A stretch of DNA of 64,000 nucleotides from Myroides profundi (GTDB lineage Bacteria > Bacteroidota > Bacteroidia > Flavobacteriales > Flavobacteriaceae). The DNA lies in assembly GCF_000833025.1 (NCBI RefSeq), contig NZ_CP010817.1, positions 2,666,001-2,730,000 on the forward strand, in the 5' to 3' direction. Positions 36,139 to 46,056 of this stretch are shown here, piece after piece. The notes beneath the pieces are model-generated. The model was given only the letters and a program-made list of their open reading frames with translations. It was not told the DNA's origin and did not search any database. The translations under genes were made by a program, and so were the position numbers. Position 1 is the first letter of the stretch. The number at the start of each line of letters is the position of its first letter.

Positions 36139-37398
36139 TTATTTAACTAATTTCACTAAGCCCCATACTTGACCACCTTTACCGATGTTAAACGCAGGTT
36201 TAGCTACATTATCAGATCCTAATACATAGTATCCGTTGTAATCTTTGTTATTCACTACTCTGAAGTACACTTTACCATCTATTGTAGTAATCGCTTGAGC
36301 ATCTTGGAATGCATAAGTAGATTGAGGTATACCAGTTACTGCTTTTGGTCCTGCAGCAATATTCTCTTTATCAAAAGCATAGTATGTAAAATTAGGGTTT
36401 GGCAAAATATCTGTGTATGAGAATGCTTTATCACTCCATGCTGTATATAGCTTACCATCTTTTACCCCTACTGAACCAACTGTAGTATTCTTTACATAAT
36501 CATCAATCTTAATGATCCAATCTTTATCTATTTCTGTTGCTCCTTTTTTAATTCTAACAATAGCAGAACCATTAGTCGCTCCATTTACTCCGAACCCATG
36601 AGAACACATATATAGCGCTCCATCATCTCCCATAGTCCACATTTGATTCGCGTTACCACCATATCCTACATAGCTGATACGGTTATCTTGAATCGTTTTT
36701 TCATATTTACCAGTAGCGATGTCGATCACTGCTAGTTTGATATATCCTGGAGCAGGGTCTTTCATCTGACTACCTTGTCCATCTTTAGAACCTGTGATGA
36801 TATCTACATATAATTTTCCATCTTTAGACGCGATAAAGCGAGATCCCACAGCTTGGTATTCTGCTTTTTTATCTTCTACAATAGAAAGGTCTATTTCTCC
36901 TGTACGCTGCATCGTAGAAGGATTGAATACTTGTATCTTTAACAATCCTCTTCCTATATCGGCATAGTATCCAGTCGTTTTATCATGTACATAAAAGTTA
37001 GAAGACATTCCTGTGATTCTACCTGTCTCTGATAAAGAACCATCTGCGTTAATAGAATATCTCAAGATACCGTCATCTGGAGAAGACACACGTCCTAGTT
37101 GAAGACGTTGGAATACCCATTCTCCATACGCTTTCATTCCATTCCCTTTTATCTGTAATGACCCTTTATGGATATTGTCTAAATCCCCTTCAGGCATTTT
37201 ATCATAGTTAGATAAGTATCCTACGAATGGCTGTACTCCTAATGTAGCTGTTAATAGTGCATAAGATGTCTTCGTTGGCTCAACTGGTTTAGTTGGCTCT
37301 GAACTTGAATTATCATCTGATGAACATGATGCAAAAGCAAATAACCCTGCCATAGCTAATGCTCCTATCGTTTTAGTACTAAAAATGCTTTTTTTCAT
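36139..37398 (-). CDS. DUF4374 surface lipoprotein, XusB-like
   Basis: Lipobox FAFASC with Cys25, then SSDDNSSSEPTKP, matching the surface-export type of tether. The mature 390 residues are beta-propeller-like with repeated strands (GILRYSINADGSLSETG, YIKLAVIDIATGKYE, YYADIGRGLLKIQVF). DUF4374 proteins include XusB of Bacteroides thetaiotaomicron, which captures ferric enterobactin at the cell surface. It follows the TonB receptor by 58 bases on the same strand, as xusB pairs with xusA. Family assignment is from memory. Confidence 0.82.
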   Translation of the reverse strand: MKKSIFSTKTIGALAMAGLFAFASCSSDDNSSSEPTKPVEPTKTSYALLTATLGVQPFVGYLSNYDKMPEGDLDNIHKGSLQIKGNGMKAYGEWVFQRLQLGRVSSPDDGILRYSINADGSLSETGRITGMSSNFYVHDKTTGYYADIGRGLLKIQVFNPSTMQRTGEIDLSIVEDKKAEYQAVGSRFIASKDGKLYVDIITGSKDGQGSQMKDPAPGYIKLAVIDIATGKYEKTIQDNRISYVGYGGNANQMWTMGDDGALYMCSHGFGVNGATNGSAIVRIKKGATEIDKDWIIKIDDYVKNTTVGSVGVKDGKLYTAWSDKAFSYTDILPNPNFTYYAFDKENIAAGPKAVTGIPQSTYAFQDAQAITTIDGKVYFRVVNNKDYNGYYVLGSDNVAKPAFNIGKGGQVWGLVKLVK

Positions 37399-37456
37399 TT
37401 TAATAGATTTATTGTGTTTTAATGATAAGTTTCTGTATTTCTAAATTGTTCCTCTC

Positions 37457-39616
37457 CTAAAGAGACATATTCACTTTAAAATGAAGACTAAACCCTTCAT
37501 TTTGTATTTTATAATTGTCAAATATTTCACTGTTAAACAAGTTCTTAGCTTCTAAACCGAAAGACAGTTTAGGTGAATAACTCCACACCACTCCTGTAGA
37601 ATGTAAATTCTGATCAGGGATCACATAAGCTTCTGCATTAACTTGTGCTTTTCCCCATAATCCTAAGAAACCACTAGGTTCAAATTCTTTAGGAATAAAG
37701 TCTAGGTAATAAGCCTTTACAAAACTGTAGTTGTAATAGAACGAGAACTTGTCTCCTGCCTTGAATACATTGTCATGTGAAGTACGCAAACCAAGATTAG
37801 CGAAGAAATAAGGTGTATTTCTCAGACGAGAACCCTCATACGTCTTATCTTCTTTATCATATAATCTAAAGTCTTGATACGTCACGTTACCAGACAGTCT
37901 CAACCACTTTAATGGAGAATATGCTGCATCTACCTCTACTCCAACTCCTTTTATCTTTTCTATGTTCTCGTAACTACCAAAAATACCCGTGTTTAACAGC
38001 ATGATCATATCATGCGTTCTTCTGTAGAACACATTGACCTCTGTCATGAAATTGGTTTGATTATTATAGTTAAATCCTAGATTATAGTTCCAACTCTTTT
38101 CTGGTTTTAAAGCAAAATTGGTTCGCGTGAATGTTCCATCCCCGAAGAACTCTTCTTGCTCTGGTAGACGCACGGCTACTTCTCCTGAGAATCTAGCATA
38201 CATACGATCGTTAATCTGATATTTTAACGACTCTGATACACCCCAGTTCCCTTTTGTTTTAGATCTTTTTTGCTCCATCGAAGTGTCTCCATGCGCACTC
38301 TCATACCCTTCTGTACGCAAGTAGTAATACTTCGCCGATAAGTCATTCGTCAGACGATCATCTAAGGCATATAATCTCCAGTTTAGCCCTGTAATCCATT
38401 TTTGGAATACTACAGAACGCTGTAACATATCTATCTTAGAGAAAGGAAATTTCTCTCCATAAGGGTCAGAACCACGACGAGTAGAGGTATTGTAAACAGA
38501 GTTTAACTCTATAAACCCATTGTCTAATCGGTAAGATAGATTAGTACGAGATACGAAGTTATAATAACGTAACTTTTTGATACTCCCACTAGTAGTCGCT
38601 TCTCCATTCTTACTAGGTACTGGAGTGAACTTCCCTCTCCAGTCGTAAAACCCTTTAATCGTATCTGTATAACTAGAATGCAGTGTATTATAGACAAGGA
38701 ATTGATCTAACTTCAAGTCTTTATCTAAAAAAGCCTTGCGATAGCGAAGTGTTGGCACTACAGAATTCATATTACTCGTCACTCCTCCGAATGGATAGTT
38801 CATCGTCATCCCGTAATTGTGCTGTTTATTAATGTAAAAGCTACTTACAGTCAAACGCAACTCATCTGCCCAAGTCTTGTTCTTCACTCCCACAAATCCT
38901 TCTACAAATCCATTAGAGAAACGGTTGTGAAACAGTTTGTGTTTTTCTCTACTTACCTGTGCCGTTTCTGGATCAGTGTAAGGTACATTGACCTTATAAT
39001 TGTTATCAGAGTAATTAATAAAAGCATTTACTCCTCCAAATAAGCCTGTCTTTTTATCTTGAAAATAAGCGTTTACGGTACCTCTGTGGGTGTTATAAGA
39101 ACCTATCTGATAAGATACATCTACAGATTGATTACTTTCAGGTTCTTTCGTTACGATATTAACTGCTCCTCCTAGTGCATCTGCCCCTAAGGCTACAGGT
39201 ACCACCCCTTTATAGATCTCAATGCGATCAATCATCGTAGGCGGTACAATAGAATAACTAAAGGCATTCCCTAAATAATCCATCGGAACCCCATCCTTAA
39301 AATACTTTATCGCCTTTCCTTCAAAACCGTTCAACATCAAATTAGTAGCATTACCTAATCCCCCTGTTTGTCTCACTCGTACACCTACTGTTCTATTCAT
39401 CAGCTCGATCACACTAGATGGCTGTTGTTTCATCGCTTTTACATCAAGTACAGTAGCACGTATAGGTTGACGACTTTCTTTTTCGGCTTTAGTCTCTCTC
39501 TGAATAATCACTTCATTTAACCCTGTATTTTGTAAAGTATCTTGTTGTGCAAAAACAGATTTAGAATTAAATGATAAAACAGCGATTAAGGATAAAGTAA
39601 GGTATGGTATTTTCAT
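37457..39616 (-). CDS. TonB-dependent siderophore receptor, XusA-like
   Basis: Outer-membrane receptor. Signal peptide through SKSVFAQQ, plug domain with VIELMNRTVGVRVRQTGGLGN, DGVPMDYLGNAFS and DRIEIYKGVVPVALGADALGGAVNIVTK, then a 22-strand barrel with aromatic ends that finishes IQNEGFSLHFKVNMSL. No N-terminal carboxypeptidase-like domain, so it is not a SusC type. A -7 element TACTTTTG lies at 39672-39679. Coupled with the DUF4374 lipoprotein, it probably imports ferric catechol siderophores. Confidence 0.88.
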   Translation of the reverse strand: MKIPYLTLSLIAVLSFNSKSVFAQQDTLQNTGLNEVIIQRETKAEKESRQPIRATVLDVKAMKQQPSSVIELMNRTVGVRVRQTGGLGNATNLMLNGFEGKAIKYFKDGVPMDYLGNAFSYSIVPPTMIDRIEIYKGVVPVALGADALGGAVNIVTKEPESNQSVDVSYQIGSYNTHRGTVNAYFQDKKTGLFGGVNAFINYSDNNYKVNVPYTDPETAQVSREKHKLFHNRFSNGFVEGFVGVKNKTWADELRLTVSSFYINKQHNYGMTMNYPFGGVTSNMNSVVPTLRYRKAFLDKDLKLDQFLVYNTLHSSYTDTIKGFYDWRGKFTPVPSKNGEATTSGSIKKLRYYNFVSRTNLSYRLDNGFIELNSVYNTSTRRGSDPYGEKFPFSKIDMLQRSVVFQKWITGLNWRLYALDDRLTNDLSAKYYYLRTEGYESAHGDTSMEQKRSKTKGNWGVSESLKYQINDRMYARFSGEVAVRLPEQEEFFGDGTFTRTNFALKPEKSWNYNLGFNYNNQTNFMTEVNVFYRRTHDMIMLLNTGIFGSYENIEKIKGVGVEVDAAYSPLKWLRLSGNVTYQDFRLYDKEDKTYEGSRLRNTPYFFANLGLRTSHDNVFKAGDKFSFYYNYSFVKAYYLDFIPKEFEPSGFLGLWGKAQVNAEAYVIPDQNLHSTGVVWSYSPKLSFGLEAKNLFNSEIFDNYKIQNEGFSLHFKVNMSL

Positions 39617-39671
39617 CTTGATCTCTCTTATAGAATAGCTCTGTGGAAGACTATCTCTCTTATTGATAGGG

Positions 39672-39679
39672 CAAAAGTA
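39672..39679 (-). promoter_or_regulatory. Probable -7 element of the TonB receptor gene
   Basis: TACTTTTG on the minus strand fits TAnnTTTG. No clear TTTG was seen 19-21 bases further upstream. It gives a leader of about 50 bases. Confidence 0.45.
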
Positions 39680-39837
39680 GGCATCCCTTTGCCTGGGTAC
39701 TGACGCTAAAAGGAATATAAAAGACGCAAGAAGGAGTATTATTTAGATTCATTAAAAAGGAAGTCAGTACTTCATTTACTTTAGAACTCAGCATTAGAAT
39801 TCGTTGACTTATACCCCTGATACCCTGTGTATAGCTA

Positions 39838-39937
39838 TGATGATATACTGATCGTAGTTTGATCCCATAGTGATCGTATAAAAAGCGGGCAAAAATATGC
39901 GAGCAGTATGCCATCACTATGCGATAACTATGCGACC
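39838..39937. repeat. Two adjacent 4 x 11-bp degenerate arrays
   Basis: First array: TGATGATATAC, TGATCGTAGTT, TGATCCCATAG, TGATCGTATAA (39838-39881). Second: AATATGCGAGC, AGTATGCCATC, ACTATGCGATA, ACTATGCGACC (39894-39937). Same period and copy number as the arrays at 8979 and 61679. Confidence 0.7.
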
Positions 39938-40226
39938 ACTGCTATTTTTGAAGAATAAAAAAGAGAATTAACTAACCTCAATTAGAACTTCACACAGACA
40001 TTTACTCCCTCATAATACCTCTTCCTAATGTAGAACTTCCTTCTTAATGGATATGCAGATCAAGTGGGATATACGCTCTTATCTGTGGGTTTTCTAGTTT
40101 TTGAGTAATAGCCTTCTATTTGAGTTACAGTTCTAGCCTATTAAAAAACTTTATTCTACTCCTAAAAACACCACTGTGAATCATTTTAATTTAATTATCT
40201 TGCTTATTCGTCTTAAAAACACCTAT

Positions 40227-41072
40227 ATGGCTTCACCATTACAAACAGAGATCCTTCAATTAGCTAAACAAGATGACCGCATTAGAGCTGTTATTCTCAA
40301 TGGCTCAAGAGCTAACCCGATGGTTACTCCTGATCAATACCAAGACTATGATATCATCTATATGGTGACTGACATAGAAGGTATCAAGAAAGAGGATATT
40401 GTCTACAAAACCTTTGGACAACCTGCCATACAACAATTACCAGATGATATGCACTTAGGTAACGAAGAGGGCACTCCTTCTATTTCGTATGCTTATTTAA
40501 TGATTTATGAAGACGGTAGTAGGTTAGACCTTACCCTATTCCCAGTAGATCAATTAGAGCAATATAAAAAAGACAGTCTTTCTATCGTATGGCTAGATAA
40601 AGATGGAATATTTAAAGACATACCTAAGTCTTCTGATATCGACTATCATGTACAACGCCCAACTCAACGAGAGTTTACAGAAGTATGTAATGAGTTTTGG
40701 TGGTGTTCTACTAATGTTGCTAAGGGACTGGCTAGAGAAGAAAGAGTATATGCAAAAGATATGATGGAGTCTGTCGTCCGTCCTATGTTCTTACAGTTAC
40801 TAGCTTGGAAAATAGGGAGTGAACACCATTTTAGCGTTTCTATAGGCAAATCAGGTAAATTCATTAAAAACTACTTAAACGATGAAGACTATAATCAAGT
40901 ATTGAGAACCTATAGCAATGCTAATATCCAAAATACATGGGAAGCCTTTCACACCATGACTACTTTCTTTCAAGAACTACAACTAGAACTAGGTAAACGA
41001 CTTGCCTTAAACGTAAATGTAAAAGAGGCTACGAATGCCTTACAATACATCAATAAAATCTATCAAGATTAA
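40227..41072 (+). CDS. Aminoglycoside 6-adenylyltransferase family protein (ANT(6)-like)
   Basis: Nucleotidyltransferase of the AadE/AadS/AadK family that adenylates streptomycin at position 6. The catalytic block LNGSRANP ... YQDYDIIYMV gives the GSR-x-N and D-x-D ligands; the middle has FWWCSTNVAKGLARE and the end is helical. Start chosen at ATG 40227 (MASPLQTEI), since the 17 extra residues from 40176 are unlike the family. Possibly an intrinsic aminoglycoside-resistance gene; not flanked by mobile elements. Confidence 0.85.
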   Translation: MASPLQTEILQLAKQDDRIRAVILNGSRANPMVTPDQYQDYDIIYMVTDIEGIKKEDIVYKTFGQPAIQQLPDDMHLGNEEGTPSISYAYLMIYEDGSRLDLTLFPVDQLEQYKKDSLSIVWLDKDGIFKDIPKSSDIDYHVQRPTQREFTEVCNEFWWCSTNVAKGLAREERVYAKDMMESVVRPMFLQLLAWKIGSEHHFSVSIGKSGKFIKNYLNDEDYNQVLRTYSNANIQNTWEAFHTMTTFFQELQLELGKRLALNVNVKEATNALQYINKIYQD

Positions 41073-41101
41073 TAAATGAATAATCACAAATAGAGATGTA
41101 T

Positions 41102-41138
41102 AAAAAAAGCGACTAACCCTTATCAGTTAGTCGCTTAT
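41102..41138. terminator. Bidirectional terminator between ant(6)-like gene and lpxD
   Basis: AGCGACTAAC / GTTAGTCGCT (41109-41118, 41126-41135). A-run on the left gives a U-run for minus transcripts; the convergent plus gene ends at 41072. Confidence 0.75.
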
Positions 41139-41296
41139 AAATTATTATTAAACCCAAAATACCGCAAAACCATTCTACTTCATAGCTCCTTCATTAGCTC
41201 TAAAACCATACTATTATATGCCTGTGTCACTAATTCAGATCTATATTATATAAACTCTTTTCGTTTATAAGTCTATTGCGTATTTTAGTTAGAAGA

Positions 41297-42298
41297 TTAG
41301 TTCTTCGTTCTATTGGTTACCAATTGTTTTAGTACAGCCCACTGTCTCAAGGTTGTTTTTGCTTCCTGAGCAGGATACCCTAATACCGTCTTACCTGCTT
41401 CTACATCTCCAGTCACTCCTGATCCAGCTCCTACTACAGCACCCTGCCCGATAGTAACGTGATCTTTAATAGAAGCACTACCACCAATTACTACAAAGTC
41501 CTTTAGTGTAACTGAACCTGCTAAACCACTATTACCAGCCATGATACAGAATTTTCCTAGCTCACAATTATGTCCTATCTGAACAAGATTGTCAATCTTA
41601 CAACCATCTCCAATAATGGTAGCACTAAACTTTCCTCTATCTACACATGAGTTGGCTCCTATTTCAACATAATTACCAATAACTACATTACCGATCTGAG
41701 GTATCTTCACTAACCCTAACTCAGGAGAAGGACAGAAACCAAAGCCATCAGCACCAATCACTGCGTTAGGATGTAAAATACAATTATGTCCGATATGACT
41801 GCGCTCACGCACAATAACACCAGACCACAATATTGTATTATCACCAATCGTACTGTCATCTAATACAGTGACATTAGGATACATCTTTACATTTTTTCCA
41901 ATTACTACATTCTCGCCGATTACACAACCAGCTGCTATTCTAGCTCCTTCACCTATCACTGCTGTACTATCTATCGTAGCATTAGGGTGAATATCTTCTT
42001 TAAAAACAGGCATCTTAGGCGCAAATAGAGTAAGTAACTTCGCTAATGCTAAATCAACATTATCTACTTTAATAAACGCTCTATCTATACCTGGTAGAAT
42101 AGAAATATCTTTATTTACAATAGCAATAGGGGCTTTTGACTCTCCCCATAAGCGTTCGTACTTTTTATTACCTATAAATGAGACTTGACATTCTTTGGCT
42201 TTTTCCAACTGCTCCGCTGTACTAATCTGTTTTAATGTACTTCCTACAACAACGCCATTTAAAACATCGTTCAATTCGGTTAAAGAGTATAATTTCAT
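41297..42298 (-). CDS. lpxD: UDP-3-O-acylglucosamine N-acyltransferase
   Basis: Adds the N-linked hydroxyacyl chain in lipid A synthesis. N-terminal uridine-binding domain (residues 1-100), then a left-handed beta helix of hexapeptide repeats (IDSTAVIGEGARIAAGCVIGEN...), catalytic His in VQIGHNCELGKFCIMAGNSG and the C-terminal GYPAQEAKTTLRQ. Length 333 fits. Not in the usual lpx cluster; it stands alone here and may be a second copy beside a housekeeping lpxD elsewhere. Confidence 0.92.
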   Translation of the reverse strand: MKLYSLTELNDVLNGVVVGSTLKQISTAEQLEKAKECQVSFIGNKKYERLWGESKAPIAIVNKDISILPGIDRAFIKVDNVDLALAKLLTLFAPKMPVFKEDIHPNATIDSTAVIGEGARIAAGCVIGENVVIGKNVKMYPNVTVLDDSTIGDNTILWSGVIVRERSHIGHNCILHPNAVIGADGFGFCPSPELGLVKIPQIGNVVIGNYVEIGANSCVDRGKFSATIIGDGCKIDNLVQIGHNCELGKFCIMAGNSGLAGSVTLKDFVVIGGSASIKDHVTIGQGAVVGAGSGVTGDVEAGKTVLGYPAQEAKTTLRQWAVLKQLVTNRTKN

Positions 42299-42454
42299 AA
42301 TTGCAAAATAAAGTTTTTTAGTTTTATTTAATTAAAACGAATAAAACTAAAAAAAATTACAACGCTAATTTAAATTATTTGTTTTTTTTAATACATAACC
42401 ACTTTTATTTTCAAAAAAACAAAATCACTATAAATACAAAAACGAAAAATCACC

Positions 42455-43876
42455 TTATTTTTTCAATAATTGTTTACTCAACTCTCCTACTCTTTTTAGT
42501 TTAGCTTCTACATCCTCTGACCAAGGTAGGCCTATGCACAGTCGGATACAGTTCTCGAATTGTTCTTGTACTGTAAACATTCTACCAGGGGCTATACTAA
42601 TGCCCTCTGCAATAGCTAAGTCGTATAAATCCATCGCCTCAATAGAAGGATCCAACTCAATCCATAGTGATAATCCACCTTGAGGACGATTAACCTTAGT
42701 ACCCAATGGAAAACTAGTAATAATGGTATTCAAATATTTCTGATAATTGCTATAGATGTCTTTTCTAAGCTTTCGCAGGTGCTTATCATAATTACCTGAG
42801 CGCATAAAACTAGCTACAGCTTCTTGCATTAAAGGAGGTGTAGAGATTAAATGCACTAACTTTTGATGCATGATCTTATTCTTATATTTACCAGGTGAAA
42901 CCCACCCTACACGATATCCAGGAGTCAAGGTCTTAGATACAGAACTACACCAGATCACATTACCTGTCTTATCAAAAGCTTTACAACATTTAGGGCGCTG
43001 ATTACCAAAATACATATCTCCATAGACATCATCCTCTATCAATGGGATATTGTGTCTCTCTAAGAGTTCTACTATTTCCTTCTTGTTCTCATCTGGCATA
43101 CAACTACCTAATGGGGTATTATAATTAGAGATCAATAGACACATATCAATATGCTCTACTGCATCTCTAAGAGACTGCACATCAATACCAGAAACTGGAT
43201 CTGTGGGTAACTCAATCACCTTAAATCCTAAATCAATAGCTAGCTGAAAGATACCTGGGTAGCAAGGGCTTTCTATTGCAATGGTATCTCCAGGTTTGCC
43301 CAATGCTAATAAACACAGCGAAATAGCGCTCATACTTCCATTAGTCGTAATAATATCTTCTTCTTTTAGACTACCTCCCCAAGTGATAGAACGCTGTGCG
43401 ATCATTCTCCTCAAATTTAGATTGCCCTGTACAGAATCATATTCTATCCCTCCATCTACTAATGATCTAGAGGCTGCTATAATCTCTTTCTTCATTTTGG
43501 CCAAAGGCAAAAACTCATCATATAATGTACTATACGAGAACAAAGTCAGCTTTCTATTTCCCATATTAGAATATACCTTGCGAATAATCTCCTTAGGCTC
43601 CTTATTATTTGCTAAAAAGATAGGGTTACTCGGCTGAGGCAAAGGAATATCTGTATAGGATAGATTACTTACAAAATAGCCTGACTGAGGCTTAGACTCT
43701 ATTAATGCCTGTGTTTCTAGTTCTAAATATACTCGTTTGGCTGTATTCATACTAATTTGATGTTCTGTGCACAACATTCTTACAGAAGGAAGTCTGTCTC
43801 CTTCTCTTAGTACGTCTGCTCTAATCTGACTAGCAATAGCATCTGCTATATTCAAATACAAATAATTCTGTTCCAT
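42455..43876 (-). CDS. MocR-type regulator, paralogue 2
   Basis: Same architecture as the protein at 21624-23075: winged helix (LREGDRLPSVRMLCTEHQIS, MNTAKRVYLELETQ) and aminotransferase domain with WCSSVSKTLTPGYRVGW. The two are alike over their whole length. It is again divergent from an EamA transporter. The -7 element on the minus strand (TAATTTTG, forward 43899-43906) lies between two ACTGT repeats. Confidence 0.9.
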   Translation of the reverse strand: MEQNYLYLNIADAIASQIRADVLREGDRLPSVRMLCTEHQISMNTAKRVYLELETQALIESKPQSGYFVSNLSYTDIPLPQPSNPIFLANNKEPKEIIRKVYSNMGNRKLTLFSYSTLYDEFLPLAKMKKEIIAASRSLVDGGIEYDSVQGNLNLRRMIAQRSITWGGSLKEEDIITTNGSMSAISLCLLALGKPGDTIAIESPCYPGIFQLAIDLGFKVIELPTDPVSGIDVQSLRDAVEHIDMCLLISNYNTPLGSCMPDENKKEIVELLERHNIPLIEDDVYGDMYFGNQRPKCCKAFDKTGNVIWCSSVSKTLTPGYRVGWVSPGKYKNKIMHQKLVHLISTPPLMQEAVASFMRSGNYDKHLRKLRKDIYSNYQKYLNTIITSFPLGTKVNRPQGGLSLWIELDPSIEAMDLYDLAIAEGISIAPGRMFTVQEQFENCIRLCIGLPWSEDVEAKLKRVGELSKQLLKK

Positions 43877-43885
43877 AACAATCTC

Positions 43886-43948
43886 AACTGTGTCCTTCCA
43901 AAATTACAAAATTGATACTGTACTACATACTAATACAGTATATTTTTG
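43886..43948. promoter_or_regulatory. Divergent mocR/eamA control region 2
   Basis: AACTGTG at 43886 and TACTGTA at 43916, 30 bases apart, with the mocR -7 element 13 bases inside the first repeat, exactly as in region 1. The plus -7 element TATTTTTG is at 43941-43948. An inverted ATACTGT ... ACAGTAT pair spans the right part. Confidence 0.65.
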
Positions 43949-43971
43949 TTAAAAAATAAAACATCAAGAAA

Positions 43972-44862
43972 ATGAAACAAACTAGTGTAATTGATTCAAC
44001 ACAACAAACTTCAACAAGTGGTTGGATCAATGGATTCATAGGAGTACTTCTATTCAGTGGTTCTATGCCTGCTACTAAAGTAGCTGTACTAGAATTAAAC
44101 CCAATATTCGTAACAGCTGCTAGAGCAGGTATTGCTGGTATATTAGCACTGTTATGTCTACTTGTCTTTAAAGAAAAAAGGCCTACTAAAAAACAGTTAT
44201 TGCCTTTATTTATAGTCGCTATAGGCGGGGTTATTGGATTTCCTTTATTATCCGCATTAGCGTTACAATATATCACCTCAGCACATTCACTAGTATTCTT
44301 AGGTACCTTACCGATGTGTACTGCTGTATTTGCAGTATGGAGGGGTGGAGAAAAACCAAAGTCTATCTTCTGGTTATTCTCTATACTTGGATGTCTATTA
44401 GTAGTGGGATTTGCCTTTATGCAAGGAGTTACAAGTTCCCCTATAGGAGATATATTAATGCTTATCGCTATCTTATTATGTGGACTAAGTTATGCTGAAG
44501 GAGCTAAACTATCTAAATCTCTTGGCGGATGGCAAGTTATCTCTTGGGCAGTTGTATTATCTCTTCCCGTATCTATACCGATTATGCTGATCACAGCTCC
44601 TGAAGTACCTTCTCTAATAAGCAAAGAAGCATGGATAGGCGTGTCATATCTAGGAATATTTAGTATGTTTGTGGGGTTCGTATTCTGGTATAAAGGATTA
44701 GCACAAGGAGGTATTGCTTCTGTAGGACAACTACAGTTATTACAGCCTTTCTTTGGACTAGCACTTGCAGCGAGTCTTTTAAACGAACAGGTAAGCACAG
44801 CTATGATTGCAGTAACTGTAGGCGTTATTCTATGTGTAGCTGGAAGTAAAAAATTCGGTTAG
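43972..44862 (+). CDS. EamA-family transporter, paralogue 2
   Basis: 296 residues, same length as its paralogue at 23164-24054. Repeats GFIGVLLFSGSMPATKVAVLEL and YKGLAQGGIASVGQLQLLQPFFGL identify two EamA units. Substrate unknown; having two near-identical pairs suggests related but distinct substrates. Confidence 0.9.
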   Translation: MKQTSVIDSTQQTSTSGWINGFIGVLLFSGSMPATKVAVLELNPIFVTAARAGIAGILALLCLLVFKEKRPTKKQLLPLFIVAIGGVIGFPLLSALALQYITSAHSLVFLGTLPMCTAVFAVWRGGEKPKSIFWLFSILGCLLVVGFAFMQGVTSSPIGDILMLIAILLCGLSYAEGAKLSKSLGGWQVISWAVVLSLPVSIPIMLITAPEVPSLISKEAWIGVSYLGIFSMFVGFVFWYKGLAQGGIASVGQLQLLQPFFGLALAASLLNEQVSTAMIAVTVGVILCVAGSKKFG

Positions 44863-44984
44863 TAACCCCAATTACTAGCTACTTCGAACAGTGTAGAACA
44901 ATACTAAAAGCAATCACCTTACTTTTGATATTTCCTCCTTCTGCACTGTTTATTTTTAGCAAAAAAGAGATTGGCTCTTAATTC

Positions 44985-45917
44985 TTAAAACTGGACAAAA
45001 TTACCACTCTTTACATCTTTAGGTAGCTCATTAAATTTACGCTTAAAAGCAGCTGTAAAATGGGTAGGGTTCTTATACCCTACTTGTTGAGCGATATCTG
45101 CTATAGATAAATCTTGTTCTATCAATAACTTCTGCCCTAACTCCATACGCTCATCATAGAGATGATTAAAAATGGTAGTAGAGAACAGTTCTTTAAACCC
45201 TCTTTTTAGTTTAAACTCATTGATTCCTGCCAATCTAGAAAGCTCTCTTAAAGAATATGGATTCTGAAGATTATTACTCACTAACTCTCTGACATAATAT
45301 AACTTATCAACATCACTCCTCGTCAGTGAACCACTTACCATCTCATATTTATAATCTCCACTATACTTAATCACTAAAAGAAGAAGTTCTACAATCTTGG
45401 TCTCCATATAAATCTTCTTCATCATACCATCATAAGAATTATTGACTAAGTCATACAGTAACTTCTTCATCTCTGGAACAATCATTAAGTTAGAAGAAAA
45501 AGCACTTTCTCTCTCACTGTACAAAGACTTGCCAAAGTCTCCTAACAGCTCTAGATCTCCATTAAATACACGCTCTAAATAAGGTAACGTTAGTTCTATA
45601 CCTATAGCACTGTAATTTTCTTCAACAGGATTAAAAGCAAGAGAACCATCGATATAAGGCAGATGAAAAAAACTAAAACGTCCGGTAGAAGTATTGACGC
45701 ATTGTTTTTTATTGGATTGATAATAGTGTTCTCCTTGAAACAAAAAGAAAAGCTCAATGTGTTTCTGGTCCCTTAGTACTTCTTTTTGTTGTCTAGTCTT
45801 ATGCTGTAAAGAGACGTGATCGATATGTAACTCTTCCATATCTAACAACTGTATATTCCCTTTTATGCCATGACTAGCATAACGCTCTCCTACATTTATC
45901 AATGTCTCTTTAACCAT
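44985..45917 (-). CDS. AraC-family regulator (PchR-like) 1
   Basis: N-terminal ligand region of about 190 residues and a C-terminal AraC DNA-binding domain of two helix-turn-helix motifs (LRELSRLAGINEFKLKRGFKELF and IADIAQQVGYKNPTHFTAAFKRKF). This resembles PchR-type siderophore regulators. It lies upstream of, and on the opposite strand to, the PepSY and FecB-like genes, which supports an iron-uptake role. Confidence 0.88.
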   Translation of the reverse strand: MVKETLINVGERYASHGIKGNIQLLDMEELHIDHVSLQHKTRQQKEVLRDQKHIELFFLFQGEHYYQSNKKQCVNTSTGRFSFFHLPYIDGSLAFNPVEENYSAIGIELTLPYLERVFNGDLELLGDFGKSLYSERESAFSSNLMIVPEMKKLLYDLVNNSYDGMMKKIYMETKIVELLLLVIKYSGDYKYEMVSGSLTRSDVDKLYYVRELVSNNLQNPYSLRELSRLAGINEFKLKRGFKELFSTTIFNHLYDERMELGQKLLIEQDLSIADIAQQVGYKNPTHFTAAFKRKFNELPKDVKSGNFVQF

Positions 45918-46056
45918 GATACCAAACTAAAGAATTATTACTATTCTACTGATTGAAAGTGACAAAGGTACTTAAAAAGACCTCCTAATTTAAATCAACT
46001 CTAAATAATAACTTCTTTTTAATATTTAATTAGCACAAGGTCTTATTTCTTCACTC

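Larger units (their letters stand above)
39617..40226. other. Intergenic region with two 11-bp arrays
   Basis: No supported gene. Carries the receptor promoter (39672-39679) and two degenerate four-unit arrays of 11 bp (39838-39881 and 39894-39937). An 85-codon minus frame (39660-39917) runs through these arrays and is not credible. Confidence 0.6.

Noticed and set aside
39660..39917. 85-codon minus ORF upstream of the TonB receptor
   Set aside because: Runs through the 11-bp arrays and the receptor promoter; no family features and no ribosome-binding context.
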